Below are positions 5,496 to 8,290 of a DNA stretch of 8,290 nucleotides, piece by piece. Below the pieces are notes generated by a model that saw only the letters and a list, made by a program, of their open reading frames with translations, had not been told where the DNA came from and did not search any database. The stretch is taken from the NCBI GenBank assembly GCA_019114715.1, contig DXEZ01000067.1:1-8290 (forward strand), given 5' to 3'. Every line of letters begins with the position of its first letter. Positions within the stretch are counted from its first letter, which is position 1. This stretch comes from Candidatus Sphingobacterium stercoripullorum (GTDB taxonomy: Bacteria; Bacteroidota; Bacteroidia; Sphingobacteriales; Sphingobacteriaceae). A program made the translations under genes and the position numbers.

Positions 5496-7523
5496 CTACC
5501 CTTGGACACTCTTAAACCCAGCACGCTCCAATAAGGCCTCTAGCTTCGCTTTGCGCCCTCTGAACCTTTCGTACAATATTTCAGGATCCTCTGTGCCTCC
5601 TTTTGAGAGAATGTTGTCTTGCAGCTTTTTAGCGATGTCTTTATTAAATAAGCCTTTTTCCTTAAAGTAGGAAAAGGCATCTGCGTCTAACACCTCAGAC
5701 CATTTATAGCTATAATAACCCGCAGCATATCCTCCCTCAAATAAGTGAGAAAAAGAGGTGCTCATGGCATTTTCTGGAACATCGTCAAACAATTGAGTCG
5801 TTTTAAATTGTTCGTTTTCAAACTTCTTTAGATCCGTGACTGCACGAGGGTCTTGACTATGCCAAGCCATATCAAGGAAACTGAACCCTAGTTGTCGGAC
5901 AGTTGCCATTGCTTCCAAAAATTGACGGCTTAATTTGATTTTATCGATGAACTTTTTTGGTAGAGTCTCACCTGTTTGATAATGCTTGGCAAAGCGGGCA
6001 AGCATTTCCTCTTCGTAACACCAGTTTTCCATCAGCTGGCTGGGAAGCTCAACAAAGTCCCAGTATACGGATGTTCCCGACATCCCTGGGTAGGTTGTGT
6101 TTGCGAGCAACCCGTGTAGGGCGTGGCCAAACTCGTGGAATAAAGTCGTTACCTCTTGAAAAGTAAGCAGCGATGGAATTGTAGCTGTGGGCCTGCTGAA
6201 ATTGCAGACTATAGCAACATGTGGCCGTATGTGCTCACCATTTAAGCGGTATTGCGCTTGATATTGCGTCATCCAAGCGCCGTTCCTTTTCCCAGGCCTT
6301 GGAAAGAAATCCGCATAAAATAAACCCAGATGGTTCCCTTTAGCATCTTCCACTGTATAGGTTTTTACCTCTGGGTGGTAGGTGTCTAATTCATCGGTTT
6401 CAATGAATTTGATGGCGAAAAGTTCTTCTGCAAGTGAGAAAGCCCCTTGAACCACGGCATGGAGCTCAAAATACGGCTTTAATAATTCGTCGTTGAAGTC
6501 TAATTTTTCATGTTTTAATTTCTCCGCGTAATAGGCGCTATCCCATTTTTGTAGCTTGAAATCACTACCGGAGAACTCTTGAAGTTCCTGTAGCTCCTTT
6601 GTGGCTGCTTGATATGATTTGTCGCGTAGATTTTCAAGAAAGCTATAAACGGCCTCGGGGCTCTTGGCCATTCTCTCCTCAAGCACAAAATGTGCATGGG
6701 AATCGTAGCCCAATAGGACTGCTCTTTGATGCCGGAGTGACGCTATCTTTTTTACTAGTGACTCGTTGTTGTTTTTGTTATTTTGAAAGCCTCGTTTTCC
6801 GTAGGCCAAGGACATCTTCTCTCTTAACCTTCGGTTATCAGCGTATGTTACAAAGGGTACGTAGCTTGGGTAGTGTAGCGTGAAGATCCAGCCTTCCTTT
6901 CCCTGCTCTTTAGCTAATTCTTTTGCTGCCTCTTGGATTGAGCTAGGTAGGCCTTTTAAGTCTTCTGGATCAGTAAGGTGAAGCTCGTATGCATTGGTAT
7001 CTGCTAAAACATTCTCCGAGAACTTCAACGTAGCAGTTGAAAGCTCCTTGTCTATGGCTCTGAGGGTTTTCTTCTCGTCACTATTTAATAAGGCACCATT
7101 ACGAATAAAGCTTTTATAAGTATGCTCTAGGAGCGTTTTTTCTTCAGGATTCAGGTCGTACTCCGCCCGGTTTTCATAAACTAGTTTTATTCTTTCAAAT
7201 AAACTTTGATTTAAAATGATGTCGTTGGATAGCTCAGACAGCCAAGGAGCTACCTCTTGAGCGATAGCGTCTATGTTTTCATTGGTATCGGCAGCTTGCA
7301 AGTTGAAAAATATATTGCTAATTCTTTCAAGCGGCATTCCTGAATATTCTAGCGCTTCTATAGTGTTCTTAAAGGTCGGCGCATCCTTTAAGTCTATGAT
7401 ATCTTGAACTTCTTTTTGAACCAGGTCGATTGCTTGTTTGAATGCAGGTTTGTAGTCTGATTCATTGATCTTAGAAAAAGGTATCGACCCATATTCGGTA
7501 TTTAATGTTGCTAATAGTTCCAT
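5496..7523 (-). CDS. M3-family zinc metallopeptidase, oligopeptidase A (PrlC/OpdA)-like
   Basis: A 675-residue, full-length M3 peptidase. The zinc site is HEFGH (H463, E464 as general base, H467) with third ligand E492 in DFVELPSQ, 29 residues after H463 as in thimet oligopeptidase. The substrate-closing loop is FSHLFEGGYAAGYYSYKW with H593, Y599, Y603 and Y606. An N-terminal helical half (PFSKI, then TFKNTIEALE) leads into the neurolysin fold, which traps only short peptides. GAWMTQ, VCNFSRP and ELPSQLMENW resemble E. coli oligopeptidase A more than Dcp, so an endo-oligopeptidase is favoured over a dipeptidyl carboxypeptidase, though subfamily calls in Bacteroidota are unsure. No signal peptide, so cytoplasmic; it probably clears peptides from protein turnover, cleaved signal peptides or uptake. 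It is monocistronic in the window, convergent with msrA and divergent from the Cys-rich gene. A -7 box ends only 4 bases before the start codon. Confidence 0.94.
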   Translation of the reverse strand: MELLATLNTEYGSIPFSKINESDYKPAFKQAIDLVQKEVQDIIDLKDAPTFKNTIEALEYSGMPLERISNIFFNLQAADTNENIDAIAQEVAPWLSELSNDIILNQSLFERIKLVYENRAEYDLNPEEKTLLEHTYKSFIRNGALLNSDEKKTLRAIDKELSTATLKFSENVLADTNAYELHLTDPEDLKGLPSSIQEAAKELAKEQGKEGWIFTLHYPSYVPFVTYADNRRLREKMSLAYGKRGFQNNKNNNESLVKKIASLRHQRAVLLGYDSHAHFVLEERMAKSPEAVYSFLENLRDKSYQAATKELQELQEFSGSDFKLQKWDSAYYAEKLKHEKLDFNDELLKPYFELHAVVQGAFSLAEELFAIKFIETDELDTYHPEVKTYTVEDAKGNHLGLFYADFFPRPGKRNGAWMTQYQAQYRLNGEHIRPHVAIVCNFSRPTATIPSLLTFQEVTTLFHEFGHALHGLLANTTYPGMSGTSVYWDFVELPSQLMENWCYEEEMLARFAKHYQTGETLPKKFIDKIKLSRQFLEAMATVRQLGFSFLDMAWHSQDPRAVTDLKKFENEQFKTTQLFDDVPENAMSTSFSHLFEGGYAAGYYSYKWSEVLDADAFSYFKEKGLFNKDIAKKLQDNILSKGGTEDPEILYERFRGRKAKLEALLERAGFKSVQG

Positions 7524-7527
7524 GGCA

Positions 7528-7561
7528 CAAAATTACTTAACTTAAACTGATTTTTAGCCAA
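7528..7561 (-). promoter_or_regulatory. Bacteroidota-type promoter of the M3 peptidase gene
   Basis: On the minus strand, TTG (7559-7561), 23 bases, then TAATTTTG (7528-7535), an exact match to the -7 consensus TAnnTTTG at the upper limit of reported spacing. Only TGCC separates the box from the ATG at 7523, so transcription should begin at or within a few bases of the start codon and give a leaderless or nearly leaderless mRNA. No Shine-Dalgarno site is present, which agrees. Confidence 0.6.
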
Positions 7562-7577
7562 TTATTAACGCTCGGAT

Positions 7578-7599
7578 AGCATGCTTAACAGCAATTGCT
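7578..7599. promoter_or_regulatory. Two tandem short palindromes in the divergent promoter region
   Basis: AGCATGCT (7578-7585) and AGCAATTGCT (7590-7599) are both perfect and share AGC/GCT arms. They sit 4 bases apart between the M3 peptidase promoter and the Cys-rich protein promoter. They could be paired operator half-sites for a regulator of either gene, but such short palindromes also arise by chance. Confidence 0.2.
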
Positions 7600-7624
7600 A
7601 CTAGTTTGTTGCATAGAATAGCCC

Positions 7625-7641
7625 GTTTTTATTTTAAAAAC
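7625..7641. promoter_or_regulatory. Inverted repeat upstream of the metal-locus promoter box
   Basis: GTTTTTA-TTT-TAAAAAC, a perfect 7-bp arm repeat ending two bases before the -7 box at 7644. It occupies the spacer where the -33 element would be read, so a protein bound here could block transcription. It is A/T only apart from the end bases, which lowers its weight. No regulator gene is visible. Confidence 0.25.
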
Positions 7642-7643
7642 AT

Positions 7644-7651
7644 TACTTTTG
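7644..7651 (+). promoter_or_regulatory. Bacteroidota -7 promoter box for the Cys-rich protein and efflux pump
   Basis: TACTTTTG is an exact match to TAnnTTTG and ends 10 bases before the ATG at 7662, predicting a very short leader. No TTG lies at the usual 17-23 base distance; the nearest, at 7609-7611, is 32 bases away. The promoter may therefore be weak or need an activator. Confidence 0.5.
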
Positions 7652-7661
7652 TACTAGAAAT

Positions 7662-8012
7662 ATGATGATTAAACATTTACATATGGTAGTTTTGTGGCTC
7701 ATGTTAGCCATATTCTCTCTAGAGCAAGCATGCGCTACAGAGGCTGAGCTATACACTGTAAATGTAACTGAACAATCCGCCTCACACGGTTGTTGTGGAG
7801 AATCTCAAGAAGAGGAAAGTGACGATGAGCCCAATGGCTGCGGCTGTTGTGACTGCGCTGTAATCAGTGGATCTGTTAGTATTGTCTATAAAAAATTAAG
7901 CTTTCCAAATCCAATTATTTTAGTTCTAAAAGATGAAAATGAATTTATGGATTCATTTCCAATTATAATATCTCCAGAATTCTCGATTTGGACCCCTCCC
8001 AAAATAAGCTGA
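7662..8012 (+). CDS. Small exported Cys-rich acidic protein, first gene of a metal efflux locus
   Basis: A 116-residue protein of unproven function. Residues 1-25 form a signal peptide (MMIKHLH, a hydrophobic run, ACA|TE). The mature part has a compact cluster of six cysteines: HGCC (C44, C45), then GCGCCDC (C60, C62, C63, C65), parted by an acidic stretch at 47-57 (SQEEESDDEP). This is a plausible soft-metal binding site such as Cu(I) or Zn. The C-terminal end SIWTPPKIS resembles, from memory and not from a search, the W-x-PPK-x-S ending of small Bacteroidota proteins found just before CusA/CzcA genes, some of them filed as DUF6660. The next gene, 75 bp on, is such a pump, which supports a role in periplasmic metal binding or delivery to the pump. 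Cys24 lies in EQAC, a poor lipobox, so a soluble periplasmic product is favoured. The start is supported by the -7 box directly upstream; Met2 is equally possible. Confidence 0.8.
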   Translation: MMIKHLHMVVLWLMLAIFSLEQACATEAELYTVNVTEQSASHGCCGESQEEESDDEPNGCGCCDCAVISGSVSIVYKKLSFPNPIILVLKDENEFMDSFPIIISPEFSIWTPPKIS

Positions 8013-8027
8013 AAAGTTGAAATATAC

Positions 8028-8050
8028 TGGTCTAAGTCTTTCTTAGACTA
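8028..8050 (+). terminator. Hairpin between the Cys-rich gene and the efflux pump gene (attenuator or weak terminator)
   Basis: GTCTAAG (8030-8036) and CTTAGAC (8042-8048) pair perfectly around TCTTT, and a G-T pair plus a T-A pair extend the stem to 8028-8050. The following ATTCTTTTC is pyrimidine-rich but not a clean U-tract. It could reduce read-through into the pump gene, act as an attenuator, or merely protect the upstream message. Confidence 0.45.
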
Positions 8051-8087
8051 ATTCTTTTCATGGTTTTACATATTGAGAATATTATTA

Positions 8088-8290
8088 ATGATTAATAAGA
8101 TTATTCGCTTTTTCCTAGAGAATAGGTTGGTAACTTTTATTCTGGTAGGAATGATAATTATTGGCGGAATTGTATACTCGCCATTCCGTTGGAATGTGGG
8201 TTTCTTACCTTCCGACCCAGTTCCCGTTGATGCTTTACCAGATATCGGAGAGAATCAACAAATTGTATTTACCGAATGGGATGGTAGATC
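8088..8290 (+). CDS. CusA/CzcA-family heavy-metal efflux RND permease, N-terminal fragment
   Basis: The first 67 codons, starting at ATG 8088 and running off the right edge. They were translated directly: a short cytoplasmic amphipathic start (MINKIIRFFLENRL), the first transmembrane helix at about residues 14-33 (VTFILVGMIIIGGIVY), then the start of the periplasmic porter domain. The stretch PVPVDALPDIGENQQIVFTE and the WDGRS after it match the HME subfamily signature near PVDAxPD, in the Bacteroidota variant with an inserted FLPSDP segment. Full proteins are about 1000 to 1500 residues and act as proton-driven trimers with a periplasmic adaptor and an outer-membrane channel, exporting Cu/Ag or Zn/Co/Cd. 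The metal cannot be told from this part, since the Met or acidic residues that decide it lie beyond the edge. An ATG at 8060 is out of frame and soon meets a stop. The gene probably shares the promoter of the small Cys-rich gene. Confidence 0.93.
   Translation, partial: MINKIIRFFLENRLVTFILVGMIIIGGIVYSPFRWNVGFLPSDPVPVDALPDIGENQQIVFTEWDGR

Noticed and set aside
6515..6883. Minus-strand 60-residue and plus-strand 94-residue frames inside the M3 peptidase
   Set aside because: They are out-of-frame shadows of a continuous 675-residue gene with intact catalytic motifs.
1..8290. Mobile element, prophage, toxin-antitoxin or CRISPR content
   Set aside because: No transposase, integrase, terminal inverted repeats, target duplications or regularly spaced repeats were seen; all genes are metabolic or transport genes.

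Overview
This window looks like Bacteroidota chromosome, probably Sphingobacteriia-like. The evidence is a SusC/RagA-type TonB-dependent transporter, promoter boxes of the Bacteroidota type (TAnnTTTG), little use of Shine-Dalgarno sites, and the Bacteroidota form of a CusA/CzcA efflux pump at the right edge. The genus is an inference from these traits, not from a search.

Layout. (1) Positions 1-3598, minus strand: a tight three-gene unit reading NlpC/P60 cell-wall endopeptidase, dipeptide epimerase, then the N-terminal 422 residues of a SusC-like outer-membrane transporter that runs off the left edge. Gaps are 17 and 49 bp. (2) Positions 3599-3890: a divergent, AT-rich control region with a 19-bp inverted repeat. 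(3) Positions 3891-5438, plus strand: a twin-arginine-exported glycosylasparaginase (Ntn hydrolase), followed 6 bp later by the methionine sulfoxide reductase msrA. (4) Positions 5446-5480: a 13-bp-stem hairpin between convergent genes, a probable bidirectional terminator. (5) Positions 5496-7523, minus strand: a complete M3 zinc oligopeptidase of the oligopeptidase A type. (6) Positions 7524-7661: a divergent promoter region with two -7 boxes, two short palindromes and an inverted repeat. (7) Positions 7662-8290, plus strand: a small exported Cys-rich acidic protein, then the start of a CusA/CzcA-family RND metal efflux pump that runs off the right edge.

How the genes may work together. The NlpC/P60 enzyme and the epimerase match the YkfC/YkfB pair of Bacillus. 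There the endopeptidase releases L-Ala-gamma-D-Glu from muropeptides and the epimerase converts it to L-Ala-L-Glu, which ordinary peptidases can cleave. A SusC porin in the same unit suggests uptake of cell-wall peptides across the outer membrane. The glycosylasparaginase and the M3 oligopeptidase extend a general theme of peptide and amide breakdown, but no sequence evidence ties them to the same pathway. The right edge starts a separate heavy-metal efflux locus whose first gene is probably the small Cys-rich protein.

I found no RNA gene, CRISPR array, insertion sequence or phage gene. The most interesting items are the peptidoglycan-peptide unit with its own SusC, the Cys-rich leader protein of the efflux locus, and a promoter placed so close to the M3 start codon that its transcript should be leaderless or nearly so.
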